A stretch of DNA of 64,000 nt from Delphinus delphis (GCF_949987515.2 NC_082683.1:101605918-101669917); one strand, 5' to 3'. Shown: positions 12,030 to 24,460, counted from the stretch's first letter. Made by a program: numbers and translations. Notes: generated by a model not told the origin, from the sequence alone.

Positions 12030-12240
12030 AGCACTCAGTGTTTACCCTTCTAAAAGACCACATCTTTTAGTACAGTAATCGTATCTTTATTTATTTATAC
12101 TCTTTACTGGATGATTCTCCACAGCAAGGCCTCTGTCTTTTTCATTATTATATTCCCCCCTACTTATCACAGTGCCTGTGATAATAGTACAAGCTGATTA
12201 AATAACTGCCAAATAAATGGATAAACCAATGATAGATGGA
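12030..12240 (+). mobile_element. L2 LINE 3' end
   Basis: L2-like phrases are present: caaggcctctgtctttttca, tcacagtgcctgtgata and a final aaataaatggataaa. Confidence 0.6.
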
Positions 12241-12257
12241 TACAACAGTAAATACAC

Positions 12258-12480
12258 TGTGTGTTTCAATTATCTATTACTGAATAACAAATAGCCCCCA
12301 AACTTAGAAACAAAAACAATAATCATTTCTCATAATTCTGTGAGTTGGCTGGACAATTCTTCTGCTCTTTCACCTGGGCTTGCTCATGGTCCTGCATTAA
12401 GTTGGGGGTCTTCAGGAGTTGGACTCAGCTGGGACAGCTGAGGATCTGGAATTCTCTCTATATATGTCTTTCACCCTCAA
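12258..12480. mobile_element. Old interspersed repeat, family not assigned
   Basis: The block attatctattactgaataac through ggactcagctggg is a familiar mammalian repeat pattern, probably an old transposon or LTR. I cannot name the family. Confidence 0.4.
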
Positions 12481-13484
12481 GTTGGCTACTTGGACCTCCT
12501 ATTATGGTAGTAGTAGTGTTTTAATGCATCCAGTGTATTATGCCTCCTTTACAGAATTTCCTTTCTGACATTCTTCCTGGAAGTAGGAAACCTAAAGGTA
12601 TCATATGAATTTGCATTATATTTGTTGCAACCTCCTTCTAATATGACTTCCTATTCTGCAGAAGCTTAAAAAGATAAAAACTATTTATTAGACTCCCTTG
12701 CAGCTAAGGTTCATGATGACTTACCTTCAACAAATCAGATGAACACTGTGAGAACTGACTTTGAAACTAAATCAAATGGGAAAATAGGCAGTAGCTGGAA
12801 GGGCATCAAAGGATATCAACTTTTGTTGGTGTGGTTAATAGCAGCTATAGCATAGCTCCAGGGCAATAGTCCTGGTTGGAGTCATGTCCTGGATGCGTGG
12901 CTTTGATGGTACGATCTCAGAGTCTGCAGTAGGTGTGTCGTCTTCTGGACTCTTAGCATGTAATCTGTAGCAGAGGGAGCAGTGCCCTTGGCAGTGTCCT
13001 TTGAAGGTGATGTTTGGGAGCCATTTTTCCTGAAGATCGTATCTAATGCTTACCTATCTAGCCCTTTCAGTACTTTTGTAGGCACCAAATTCCTTTTCTT
13101 TTAAAAATAGCCAGCATAGTTTCTGATTTTTGCACTGAACCCTGATGGGTAGATTTCCTTTCTGGATTATTATGGAGTTTCTGTGAGACATTTTATGTAA
13201 AAGTGACTGGCACTTAATGAGTACTTCGAAAGAATTAATTTTCCTTCTCTTATAATTTGTATATACAAAGTCACAGATGAAACATCCAGGTGTTCTGAAA
13301 GATTCTGATAACTGACTGTCTCTCCCTCTGTCTCTTTCCCTTAGTTTTCAGTTGACCTGACCTGTAAACACAATCTTTAGTCAAAAACTTACACCAATAC
13401 ACAAACATAGAAATATAGAGATGCAAAGTACATCCTTCTCTTGTTCATTCTTTTAACAAAGGCTTATTGACTGTGCATTAAGAT
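12481..13484. other. Intergenic sequence, nothing recognised
   Basis: No gene or RNA is recognised. The pentade around 12547-12590 repeats, nearly word for word, the phrase at 10440-10490 (cctttacagaatttcc then cattcttcctggaagtagg), so a short segment is duplicated 2.1 kb apart. Confidence 0.45.
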
Positions 13485-13630
13485 TCAGCGCCTGATCCTG
13501 AACTTGGCCAAATCATTTAATCTCCCTGAGCCTCGGTTTTCTCATTTAAACAGTGAAAGAGTTGGACTACATCATTTCTAAGTTTTCTTTCTTACTTGCT
13601 TCAAAATTGCGTGTTCTTTATATCACTAAA
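13485..13630 (+). mobile_element. MIR SINE remnant
   Basis: MIR core: ttggccaaatcatttaatct, then ctgagcctcggttttctcat. Confidence 0.7.
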
Positions 13631-13985
13631 CAATTAACTCCCAATTTTGATCTATGAATATACAGTCTCAGTTTGCCTCAGGGTTCCAGGCTTCTCTAGT
13701 GGTTTGGAATTGTGTGAGAAGAGTTGACCATGTGTTTTCATGTACTTGTTATTACTCAAATCAGCTAGGAGAACCACCCTTTTATCAATAATAATATATT
13801 TTCTTGACCCAATGAATCATATATCTAACACTCCTAAACATAATTCTTCCCTCCCTTTCACATTTAAGAAAGCACTATCACCACCATTGCTAACATTTAT
13901 TGAACAATTACTATTTATTGTATACTTTGTATTTTCTTATGCACATGACTTAGTGCCCATTTAACATCTGCAGTGCTCTATGTAC

Positions 13986-14199
13986 TTTTTTTTTTTTTTT
14001 TTTTTTTGCGGTACACGGGCCTCTCACTGTTGTGGCCTCTCCCGTTGCGGAGCACAGGCTCCGGACGCACAGGCTCAATGGCCATGGCTCACGGGCCCAG
14101 CCACTCCGCGGCCTGTGGGATCTTCCCGGACCAGGGCACGAACCCGTGTCCCCTGCATCGGCAGGCGGACTGTCAACCACTGCGCCACCAGGGAAGCCC
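13986..14199 (-). mobile_element. CHR-2-like short SINE
   Basis: Oligo-T left end, full body, inverted head at right. Target duplication ctctatgtacttttt on both sides. Confidence 0.93.
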
Positions 14200-14224
14200 T
14201 CTATGTACTTTTTTGATATGATGA

Positions 14225-14345
14225 AACCGAGGCTGAGAGAAGTACAGCAAGTTGCCTAAGATCACAGAACTAGTAAGGGGCAGAGCTAGATCTGGACTAG
14301 ATTTATTTAAACCGAAATCCTCTTTCTTAACCACTACAGTAGACG
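14225..14345 (-). mobile_element. MIR SINE remnant
   Basis: The minus-strand MIR core is visible as gaaaccgaggctgagagaag, then gttgcctaagatcacaga. Confidence 0.7.
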
Positions 14346-14352
14346 GCCTCCC

Positions 14353-14403
14353 AATAATAATAGTGATGATGATGATAATAATAATAATAATTAGTAGTAG
14401 TAG
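14353..14403. repeat. GAT/AAT/TAG trinucleotide tract
   Basis: Consecutive imperfect trinucleotide blocks: aataataat, gatgatgat, ataataata, tagtagtag. Confidence 0.85.
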
Positions 14404-14419
14404 TTTTGAAAATACTGTT

Positions 14420-14640
14420 ATTTTAGCTAACCATTACTGAGTACTTACCCTAAATGCCAAATACTCTGTTCTTTTATTCATATTCTGAATTCATTCTTAC
14501 AATTTACAACCTAAATCCTATTATAACCTCCATTTTATAGATGAAGAAATGGAAGCTTATTGGTTTTAAGCATCTTGACCAAAGTTGTTCAGTTAATCAC
14601 TGGTGGAGCTGGGCTGTGAGCTTAGGCACTATGGAACCAG
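14420..14640 (-). mobile_element. MIR SINE remnant
   Basis: Minus-strand MIR features are cattactgagtacttaccc, cattttatagatgaagaaa and a decayed continuation. Confidence 0.65.
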
Positions 14641-15600
14641 AGTGGTCCTGCATGTCATGTGTTACGGTCTCCTGTTTCCTGTAGAGATGGGGTTGACTCT
14701 GCCTTAATTTATGGAAGAAGTAAATTGTTTGCATAATTAAAAGTCATGTAAGTAACAAGTACATATGGTGCTTCCCACAACTGATTCTGCCCATCAGTGT
14801 GCCCTGACCAGGACTGGGAACCTCTAACAGAGCAAAGAGGGAATGGATCAAGTGGTCTGTGTGTGCAAGAAGAGCTGTGCTGTGAACTCATGTTCCTTCT
14901 TCTCAAATGGGTGTGTGAGGACCTTAACAACCCTTTTTATTATCCTCCCAGAGCTACAGCGTTTCTGACCCTGTTTCTATCAAGGTGATGGTGATTATGG
15001 GAAACCACTTTATATTTCTGTTTTAAACATCATTTTTAATGTTATGTAGACATGTGTTTAAAATGTATGTTTTTGGGGGGAGAAAGTATGGCCATTTAAA
15101 AATCTGAATCAGTCTTACAAGTGACCTAGATGCTGGCTAGAATTAATAAAGAGAAAAAATTGTAAGTCCAAGCAATTAATTATTAAACACCTAACAGCCA
15201 AGTATAGTACCTGTGGGCAGAAGGCCCTTTCCTTTGAGGAGGCAAAAACTAATTGCAAACACAGAGCTGCTGAGAAGTCACGCTGGGAAGCATGGGGTGT
15301 GCATAGCAGTTGTCATTTTCTGTTGGCTGAGCCACATTAAAAGAAAGGTGGAGATCTAAGAAAAAAAGTATTTAAAACCCCTTGGGAAATTTATTCAATA
15401 ACTACTCATGAAAAAGAATAGGTGATAATGAGAGCCAGGGAGAAAGGTAGTCAGGGGATGTTTACTCTGGGTTGCAGGGAGCTCTGTGAGTCCCGAGGCT
15501 TCCGATCCCTGAAAGAGCACAGATCTAGCCATAGTAGGTGTTCAAAAATTATTAAAATAACTAGAGGAAACTTTATAAATATTATTGAAAAGAGTACCTA
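14641..15600. other. Intergenic sequence, nothing recognised
   Basis: No gene, RNA or repeat family is recognised. Confidence 0.4.
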
Positions 15601-15977
15601 TGATGGATTGAATGTTTATGCCCCCTCACCATTCATATGTTGAAGTCCTACCCCTCAACGTGTTGGTATTGAGAGATGTGGCCTTTGGGAAGTAATTAGG
15701 GTCAGATGACATCATAGGTGTGGAGCCCTGGTCCGATGGGATTAGTGCCCTTATAAGAAGAGACACTGGAGAGCTGGTCTGTCTCTCTCTCCCCAGCAGC
15801 ATAAAGAAGACGTCATGTGAGGACACAGATAGAAGGGGGTCATCTGCAAGCCAGGAAAAGAGTCCTTCCCAGGAACCAAAAAGGCTGGCACCTTGATTTG
15901 GGACTTCTCAGCCTCCAGATCTGTTAGAAATAAATGTCTGTGGTATTTTGTTATGGCAACCTGAACAGACTAAGACA
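15601..15977. mobile_element. LTR-like old repeat with TG...CA ends, family not assigned
   Basis: The block opens tgatggattgaatgttta and closes gaacagactaagaca. Internal phrases (ttcatatgttgaagtcct, gtgaggacacagatag, cagcctccag then gaaataaa) belong to a common mammalian repeat pattern. The left flank tacct recurs two bases after the right end. The nucleotide phrase near 15931 resembles a polyadenylation signal. Confidence 0.6.
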
Positions 15978-16759
15978 ATACCTATACCCAAGCCCTTACA
16001 TATCTTTAAATCTTGTCCTACTTGGGAACATGTATAATTATACAATAGTATATATGTTATACCTTACATATACATTTATGTGTATACATTGGTCATTTTA
16101 ATGTTGTGTTTTTTAATAAGTAGTTAACTTTGAATGTGAAATAACTTCCCAATTGAATGAAAATCATACTATTTTCTATGACTCAGAGGTCCATGTCCAA
16201 GGAGAAATTGGTATTCAAATCTTAGGGCTATGACCAGGGCCCTACAGTCAATACAGTGGCACGACACCAACACATAGGCAGATACCAAAGAAGAAATTCT
16301 GGTTTCTACACTATGGGTAAGGCAGAAACTCACAATTTGCAGTCACTTTCTCTTCTTTTCCCTCCCTTTCTTTCTTCCTTGTATCGGGCCTTTGGGACAC
16401 ATAATAGATAGAAAAGCAAACACAGGCCATGTGGCCTCTAGATGGGGTGTGCAGGATACACTATGGGACTGCCATAATAAGAGCTTTCAGAGGAGGTTCA
16501 AATCCCTCAGGGCCTACTTCCTGAGGTTGAGTTTCTGGGGCAGCAGACTGTCAGCAGACGTATTTCTCTGCCTCACAGTCTTCCTCACAGTGAATACAAA
16601 CCATTCCTGAACATCAGATAGAGAAAGTACTAGCAAATCCCAGTTCCGAGAGCTCTTGCTTCACCTGTGAGAGCAGTCCCTTCCTTGGGTATACGTAGCC
16701 AAGAGCTGATAGCTTTTTATACAATTTGACATAAAGGTGAGTGTCTCCTTGGGAGAAAG
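15978..16759. other. Intergenic sequence, nothing recognised
   Basis: AT-rich at 16020-16120, otherwise ordinary. No gene is recognised. Confidence 0.4.
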
Positions 16760-16925
16760 GTATATTAAAAGAGTAGCTGAATTCTGGAGACTAGGGTTAG
16801 ATCTAATCTCTATTTCTTATTAACTGTGATCCTTAGTACCTTGCTTACTCCTTCTGAGACCTTCCCCTTCTGTGTAAAATGGGGCTAATAGCTTCTTCCC
16901 TACCTGTTTCAGTGAGTTGATCTCA
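16760..16925 (+). mobile_element. MIR SINE remnant
   Basis: MIR core: actgtgatccttagtacctt, then tgtgtaaaatggggctaata. Confidence 0.65.
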
Positions 16926-16985
16926 GAAACAAATGAGGCAAATTTGAACATACAATATCCTTTCGTAAAATATGATATTCTACAC

Positions 16986-17277
16986 CAGTGGTGGGGAAAC
17001 TTTGGTCCACAGGCCAGATCTACCCCTCTGCTTGTTTTGTACTGCCCGCAAGCTAAGAATGGTTTTAACATTTTTAAATGGTTGAGAAGAAGGTTTCGTG
17101 ACATGAAAATTATATGAGATTCACATTTCAGTGTCCATATGAATGAGTGTACATGATCATTTGTTTATGCATTATCGATGGCTACTGTAACACTTACCAT
17201 GTCAAATTTGAGTATGACCCACAAAGCCCAAAATATTTACTATCTAGCCCTTTACAGGAAAAGTTTGGCAACACCTG
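16986..17277. mobile_element. hAT-type MITE with readable ends
   Basis: The element is 292 bp. The left end cagtggtggggaaacttt and the complement of the right end (caggtgttgccaaactttt) are inverted repeats. The flanks ttctacac (16978-16985) and ctctacac (17278-17285) match at seven of eight positions, the hAT duplication length. Confidence 0.82.
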
Positions 17278-17285
17278 CTCTACAC

Positions 17286-18440
17286 AATTCAAGGGATTAT
17301 TCTCTTTTTATTAAAGGGACGCACCTTATTTCCATGGTTTTGGCAAACAGCTGGGCCTGCCATTGAGGTTGAGAAGGCTGAGAGCTGCCCCTCCCCTAGC
17401 CATAGTGCTGGGAATGCCCAGCAGCTCTGTATCATCAGGGAGAAGTGGTGTAAGATATAGGGCAGGCTGAACAGGCCCTAAAGATATAAAAGTCATAGAA
17501 GCAGACCCTTCTCCACGGCTGATCTTCTTCAATCCATTCCTATGATCTTGGATACAGAGGGGGAAAAAAAGCAAGGCTTGCTTAGAGATGGCTCTGCGTG
17601 ATTCGGTGATACCAGTGGAAGTGGATGGCACCGCATTACAGCCCTGTTCAGGGTGGCCCTGAAGGACAGTCAGGAAAGAAAATGCCTCCAGAAGGCAGAA
17701 CTTTAAGAGGAACACCAGTGTACTTTTCTCAGGAGAGATGGCCTGAGGTCAGAATCTATTCTGCTTCATAAACAGTAGCCAGTAATTTGGTTGGATGGGT
17801 AGGGACCAGAAAGGCACAGATTGGAGAACTGATGGCAAGGTTTGGAGAAGTAGGTGGTGGATCCCTGAGAATGGTCCAGAAATGTGAGACTATCAGTGTC
17901 TTAGGTAAATATTTACCCAGAAGTCCCCTCCAAAGAGAAAGATTTTAATCAGGTAAAGGAGATTACCTGCTCTGTGAGCTGTCACCCTCCTCCCAGGGCT
18001 TGCTTAACAGGCTCGTGAACAGCAATCACTGGCTGTAATGGTAGAGTTAGAACTTTTGCTAGGCTTAACATTATGGACTTCCCATCTGTCCTGCTGTTGG
18101 CTTTTGCCATTTCTGAGTGCCTGACTTGCTCTCAGTGTTAACCAACACAGGTTTCTAACGTGGTACCACCGTCCCCAGGGACCCAGCCAAACCCTGCTGA
18201 CGCTGGACTCTTGCCTTCAAGTGGGAAGGCAGAAATTTGTCCTCCCTGGAGTAGATCCCTGCCCACCATGCTTCTACCCTCCTTGTTTTCTGTAGAAGGA
18301 ATGGTGCCCGATACACTGCCATGGCATCCCACATGGCGTTGGTTCCGACCAAGGAACTCACTGTGCTCTGAAAGAAGGAAAGCAATGGGATTCACAGGAC
18401 TTACTCCTTATCACACAGAAGCAGCTGGCTTTATAGAATA
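17286..18440. other. Intergenic sequence, nothing recognised
   Basis: Several open frames overlap here on both strands (17326-17715 minus, 18138-18441 both). They shadow one another and match no family I know. Confidence 0.4.
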
Positions 18441-18444
18441 GTAA

Positions 18445-18680
18445 TGACAACTGACATTTACATGCCAGACACTATTCTAAGAACCTCACATATGCCAGCT
18501 CATTTAACCCTTATAACAGCCCTCTGATATAAGTATCATTATTATACCAATTTCTAACAAGAGGACACTGCAGCAAGAATGGTAAATAAACTGCCTCTGG
18601 TCACTTGGTTAGGAAGGGGGGACTGAGATTTGAATCCAGACAGTCCAGCTGCAGAGGCTATACTTGTAACCACCGACGTG
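18445..18680 (-). mobile_element. MIR SINE remnant
   Basis: Minus-strand MIR: catgccagacactattct, then tgccagctcatttaaccc, then actgagatttgaatccag. Confidence 0.75.
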
Positions 18681-18904
18681 CACTGCCTACGACAGAGGAG
18701 TAGAACAGTCCATCAAAGGCTCAGCATGGAGCCTCACTAGAAACAAAAGCAGGTGAGGTTGCAGCATGGTTCTAGGAAGTGAAGTTTATTTTCTGAACCA
18801 GAGGCCAACATATGGTGCCATTTCTGCCATAGCAAGAATCTACCTCAGGGAACTATGTTCAGTAGCTTGTGATAACCTAGAATGGAAAAGAATCTGAAAA
18901 AGAA

Positions 18905-19000
18905 GAGATATATATATATATATATAACTGAATCACTTTGCTGTACACCTGAAACATTGTAAATCAATTATACTTCAATTTTTAAATTTTTTTAAATTAA
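18905..19000 (+). mobile_element. L1 3' tail, strongly 5'-truncated
   Basis: A (TA)n tract (about 18907-18926) leads into ctgaatcactttgctgtac and cctgaaacattgtaaatc, the 3' end of the regional L1 family. The flanks aaaagaatct and aaagaatct look like a target duplication. Confidence 0.8.
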
Positions 19001-19004
19001 GAAA

Positions 19005-20084
19005 AGAAAGAATCTACCTATTTGGGAATCAAGAAGGTAGAAGTGGGTGGTATGCCTCACTCCCACTTGGAAAACTGCTTTTGTCCCCCATAACTCAGGG
19101 CGCTGCTGACATAGAGGATTTATAATCTAGAGGAGGAACCGTCCAGGGGGAGAAAGCAGTAGTCCAACTGAATTAAAAGCTGAGACTGTCACCTGGCCAT
19201 TTTAAACTCCTAATGCCAAGGGAATAGGCAAAAGGGGGTGGGGAGGGGCTCTGATGTAGGTCAGGGCTTTTGAGCCCAACTGTTGAAGGGAATATATCAG
19301 TTAGGGTGCACTGCCTTTAAATATCTACTATAGCAATACATTTAAGAGTGACCTAAATCATGGGAAGTCTGGAGGAAGGCTGTCTAAGGGTGGATTCAGT
19401 GGCTCAACAACATCATGCAAGAACCGGGCTCTTCCAGCCTCTCATCCCTCCATACTCAGCTGCTTGGTAATGTCTCCCCTCATGGTGCCAAGCTGGCTGC
19501 CACAGAGCCTGGAGTGAGGGACTAAGTGAGGCAAAGAACCAGGGCTGAGTGGGCAGAGCACAGAGGATTCTTAGGGCAGTAAAAATACTCTGCATGATAC
19601 TATAATGGGGTCATTTTACATTTGTCCAAACCCATAGAATGTACAGCACAAGAATGACCCCTAAGGTGTAGGCAGTTCCATTGGTGTGATCTTGGTGTGG
19701 CTCTCTCATTCTCACCTCCGTTTGTTCCTGGTCATTTTCTGACCCTGATTTTCCAGTGAGTTGATAAGCTTCAGAATATCTCTTCAGTATATCTTTTTTC
19801 CACTTATATCTGCAAGAATTGATTTTTGTGGTTTGTAGCTAAGAAGCCTGGCTGATAACTTGGCTGTTTCGTTGGTTCTTTGAAAATGAGGTTTTCTGTC
19901 TTCCTGTTGTTGTTCTTTTTGGTGTTCTCAGAGGGTTTCAAAAGATGGCCAGTGAGTAAATATACCATCACTAGAATGTAGCTCATATTTATCAAGTCTC
20001 TATGTTATTTTAATACCCCTCCCCCCCACCTCAGTACAATTCAGGCCATACAAGTCCTGAAAGGTGTCCTGGGAAAGGGGATAT
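19005..20084. other. Intergenic sequence, nothing recognised
   Basis: No gene, RNA gene or repeat family is recognised. Confidence 0.4.
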
Positions 20085-20290
20085 AGCTGCTCACAAATAC
20101 CATTTATCGAGAGCTTAATAGGTGCCAGGTGCTACAAAAGTACTTTAGTATGAGTTCAATTCTCACATCTTCCTATGAGGAAGATATTACTGGGTTGTCT
20201 ATGTTTTGCAGATAAGGAAGCTGGTTTGAAGATTGGTCACACATGGTACAGGTGACAAATAACCCAAGTCTGCTTGACTGGATCGTCCCA
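20085..20290 (-). mobile_element. MIR SINE remnant
   Basis: Minus-strand MIR: agagcttaataggtgccagg, tctatgttttgcagataagg, and a decayed B-box region. Confidence 0.65.
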
Positions 20291-20414
20291 GTGTACCAGG
20301 TCATTATTTTCATTTATTTATGCTATCAGAAATTAAAGTGACAGATCTGACCCAACCAAATCTCCATAATACAGCTCAGCCATTGTTGAAGTTAATATCA
20401 AAAACATCTATCTT

Positions 20415-20620
20415 GGGCTTTCCTGGTGGCGCAGTGGTTGAGAGTCCGCCTGCCGATGCAGGGGACACGGGTTCGTGCCCCGGTCCGGGAAGATCCCACA
20501 TGCCACAGAGCGGCTGGGCCTGTGAGCCATGGCAGCTGGGCCTGCGCGTCTGGAGCCTGTGCTCCGCAACGGGAGAGGCCACAGCAGTGAGAGGCCCGTG
20601 TACCACACACACAAAAAAAA
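20415..20620 (+). mobile_element. CHR-2-like short SINE
   Basis: Head gggctttcctggtggcgcag, B box ggttcgtgcc, short CA/A tail. Target duplication catctatcttgg at both ends. Confidence 0.93.
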
Positions 20621-20624
20621 CCAT

Positions 20625-22100
20625 CTATCTTGGAGTCCATCCCAAGGATTTTGTTCTGAAGGACCATAAAGACGTTGATCGCTTTTTAATGTAGAGTAAG
20701 GTCAGTGGCACAAAGGCCGAGATGACCTTTAAATTATGTCTCCAGGCAATGTACTCATTTTAACTGACCTTCACCTGCCTTGCACTGGACTCGTTTATGA
20801 AGCTTGTCCACCCACATGCCCTCGAAGAGAAAGTCCCACCTCCATCCAGTCCCTGAAGCAGACACTTATTATACTAATTGCCACTGCTGATGAGCCATGG
20901 ACAACTTGCCCAAGGCCACCGTTTAGAACTAGCCTGTGGCTTCCACAGCCTGTCTTGAAAAGATGGCTCATTCAGATAGCTCTCATGGGAACCAGGAACT
21001 GGAAAACTGAGAGACTGAGCAAGTTAGCAATGGAGCTGAAGGGAGAGGGATGCTCTGATGTCAAACTGATTTTAAAAATCACACTAAAGCTAATGTTATG
21101 ACGAGGTAAAGCCTATCCTCTGTAAAACAAAGGACAAGGAAGTTGGTTGGTGGGGAGAAGTGGACAGAGTATATGGATGGAGAGACACAGAGGTACTCAG
21201 AGAGAGAGGAAAATAAAGGGGAGGGGCTGAGGGGAGAGCCCCACGCCTTCCAGGGTTTTCTGAATTTCCCAGGAAACTTTGCTGGATCTCTGTTCCTTAC
21301 AGTTACCTGATCCTGTTTGAAACTCTCCTTCTCATCAACCTTTAAAAAGGAAACTTGTGAACCAATTGGTCCTTCACCTTTTTAGTTTTATCCCATTCTT
21401 CCTCTTGTGACCTAACTAATCCAAATGCTGGAACTAAGAGAAAAGTGAAATGGGAAGCAAGAAGTCAGGATATTCCACAAACATAAGAACCAGACTCTGA
21501 ATGGTAGAACTTGACTACATTGTGCTGAGACCTGGGCTTTCATCACTTCTCTGCTCCCCTCTGTGGATAAAGGCAGAATTGAGAGTATATTTCATCCTAT
21601 AAACTGTAAAACCAGAGGCAAAATGAAATTCTTTCTTTCCTCCTTCCATTTCATGACTATGAACCAAACACATCAATCCACTTCCTTACAAAAGATACAT
21701 TTTTTTCTGATTCAACAACCTGCTCTACTTAAGTCTAAGGTGTTCTAAACACCTGGATCCTTCCTGTAAAATGCCAGGCAGGTGGTTTGAGTGAGAAAAG
21801 CCAGAGGGGGCAGTCATTTTGCTATAGGTTACCTAAAAGACTACCACGTTTCTCCTTCACACTAATTTGCTTCAGGCCAGAGCAGTGTCAGTTAACAAAG
21901 ACTGAGGGCCCCTTCTCCCTTTCTGCGCCCACAGTCATGAGCCCCTGGAACAGCACAGCTGATGGAGGCACTGAGGATAGTTTCACCTTAGGCTGGCTTT
22001 CAAAGCTCCTTCAACCATCCACAGAGACGGGTCCCCAGGGCTCCTCCCTGAGTCCTCTTGCCTTCTACATGCTGTTGTTCTACTCTGCTTGGCAAAGCAC
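20625..22100. other. Intergenic sequence, nothing recognised
   Basis: Open frames at 20736-21101 and 21787-22218 show no family resemblance; the second begins at TTG and ends inside a MIR. A purine-rich GGAGAG stretch is seen at about 21180-21235. Confidence 0.4.
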
Positions 22101-22104
22101 GGAA

Positions 22105-22350
22105 CGTGAGTTAGCAAAGAAGGACCGTGGTGCAGTGCTTACGCCCCTGGACTCTAGACACAAACTTCTATGGTTCAAGTCTTGCCTGTGCCACTTACAA
22201 ATAGATAGAACTCTCTGAACCTCAGTCTCCTCATCTGTAAGATGTGGATGGTATTATTAGTTTCAACTGTAGGACTGAGTGAGTTAATATCTACGAAAGG
22301 TCCAGGATAGTGCCTAGTACATAATGCACCATGTGTTTGCTAAATCAATA
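22105..22350 (+). mobile_element. MIR SINE, fairly complete
   Basis: Nearly the whole MIR is readable: ggttcaagtcttgcctgtgc, ctgaacctcagtctcctcat, ctgtaagatgtggatgg, ggatagtgcctagtacat. Confidence 0.85.
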
Positions 22351-22634
22351 AACAAACGTGCTCCAAGCAAAGGGGACTCCTCCTCCAGACAGAACAGCCG
22401 GGCTGGTGGAAACAGAGCTTTGCTTGCAAAGAACTGAATTGCGTTTCAGGTTATAAAGTGATATTTTTCCTTGCAGGAAATTTCCATTTGCTGATTCATC
22501 TCTACTAGACCACTGAATATTTTAAAATAAGGGAGTGTTTCAAATTACAGGCAACTTATTTTTAGGAAAAAAAAGGAAATTGAATACAGAAATGTACCAT
22601 TTATGTAGAGGTTAATTAACTGGCAATTTAGAGC
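22351..22634. other. Short spacer, nothing recognised
   Basis: No feature is recognised. Confidence 0.4.
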
Positions 22635-22885
22635 ATGGAAATCAGCAACAACAACAAAAAAATAGAGGTAGTCGTGCCAAAAGACCTGGGCTGAATCCCA
22701 GCTCTGCAAGCTTTTAATTGTTTGACCCTTGGCAGGGCCCTTCCTCTCCCTGAACTTCAGTGTCTGCATGATGGGGACGTTTTTCCCCAGCTCACAGGGT
22801 GGTCATGAGGATGAAGTAAGAAACATAGCACAATGCGGGATATAGTGTGTGGCACTTAATGACTCAACAAATATTTGAACTTGAA
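22635..22885 (+). mobile_element. MIR SINE, fairly complete
   Basis: MIR phrases: ctgaatcccagctctgcaag, ccctgaacttcagtgtctgc, tcatgaggatgaagtaag, gtgtggcacttaatgact. Confidence 0.8.
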
Positions 22886-23619
22886 CCTGAAAATAATTTC
22901 TGCAGAGCTCAGACACACAGCCCTTCAGTGTTTGGCTCAGGACCTAATGACCTCTTCTTTAGGCAAAATTCAAGCCGGGTCACCTGATCACCTACAAAGG
23001 GGGAAACTCACTGACAAGGGCTAAAAGAGACAGGGCTAAAAGAGATGCTAAATACATAAAGAAAAATAGAACATTTAATAAAAATAAGACAAAATTCCAA
23101 AGTTTGGTAGCCTAGGGTCCTTTTGTGTAGATAAAAACAGCTCTCGGACCTGAGTTGCCTCTGAGGGATTCCCTACCTCACAGCCCAGTGTGATGATTAA
23201 CACTGACATGTCTAAAGCCTCTTGGCAACACACAAAGATACACAAATAGTATCTCTGAAAGTCCTGTTAGGACTGCATGGGCCTGCACCCCAGGGGAAAA
23301 GGACTTGGAGGAGGGAATCACCATATTGTCTCAGGTTATTTGAAAATGAACCACAAGACTAGGAAAGAGGCTGCCTGAGTTCCCAGCTCCTCATGACAGG
23401 GCTTCAAAGATTCGAAAGGCCTGGGAGGATACGTTTTCACTAACCGTACAGGGGAAGAAGCATTCGGAGCTTAGTTATATACTGGACAGGAAACAGTCTC
23501 CCCTTAAAGAGGGACAGAGGGCCCGTGACAGAAAGGGCTGGTTGGGAAGGTGGGAATGGTCCCGCCACAGGGCAGGTCTCCAGTAGAGACACCCAGGACA
23601 GAAGGCAGGCAGCCCTTGG
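22886..23619. other. Intergenic sequence, nothing recognised
   Basis: A short local repeat, ggctaaaagaga, occurs twice at about 23020-23045. Nothing else is recognised. Confidence 0.4.
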
Positions 23620-23840
23620 TCACAGGTGGCTCAGTGCTTGGCTGCTAGGGCCAGATGTCTGGGTTCCAACCCAGGTCTTCCTCTTATTGTTTGCATGACC
23701 TCCTGCTTAATCTGACTTAATCTCTTCGGTGTGAAATAAATACCTGACAGCATTGTTATGAGGGCAATTATGTTAATACACATGGAGCACTTAAAAGACT
23801 GCCTGGCACACTGCAATAATTTGACCAATGTTAGCTACTG
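23620..23840 (+). mobile_element. MIR SINE remnant
   Basis: MIR phrases: ggttccaacccaggtcttcc, tgaaataaatacctgacagc, tgagggcaattatgttaata, ctgcctggcacactgcaat. Confidence 0.75.
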
Positions 23841-24059
23841 TATTGTCAAATGCATCTTTCGTATACATTTTACTTTCCTGTACTTCTAATAATGGATGAT
23901 CGGGTTACCTCAGCTCCACTTACCGAAGACAATGTTGTGATGAACACTTTCAGACTTTCACTCAATATACATTTATTGAGTGCCGAATACATGCCGGGCA
24001 ACGTTTTCCTTTAGTCTTGTGCAAGAGCTAGTTTCCCAGAGACATACAACCACGATGGG

Positions 24060-24460
24060 GTTACTTACCTAAATTCACTGAATGCTGGTCACCTGCTCAC
24101 ACATTTACACGTCTGCTGGCAGCACACAAGGGCTCCTGTTTCCCCACACCTTTGCCAACACCCAGTGTCATCAGATTTTTAAAATTTTTGCCAATCTGAT
24201 TGGCAAAAATAGTATGTAAATTTTCATTTCTGTGGAGAGTGAGACTGAGCATATACTTGTTAGCTGTTCCTATGTCTTTTCTGAGAATTATCTATATATA
24301 TTTTTTAACTGTTTTTCTATTGGGCATCCTGTCTTTTTGTTGTTGTTGGTTTGAAGTTGTTTCTTATATATTTTAGATATGTAGCACTTGCTAATTTGGG
24401 GTATTGGAAATATCTTCTATCAAGTCATCACTTTTTTATTACCTATGTTTAGATTTTCTT
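24060..24460 (-). mobile_element. Old L1 3' region (L1M type)
   Basis: Phrases such as ctcctgtttccccacacctt, gccaacacccagtgtcat and gatttttaaaatttttgcca are typical of an L1M 3' region read in minus orientation. The SINE at 24463 interrupts it. Confidence 0.55.

Noticed and set aside
20415..20620. tRNA gene-like A and B boxes
   Set aside because: The boxes belong to the tRNA-derived SINE head, which has no cloverleaf and is followed by the SINE body. The same holds for all the other SINE copies.
21787..22218. 143-codon plus frame
   Set aside because: It starts at TTG and its C-terminal part is translated MIR sequence; no domain is recognised.
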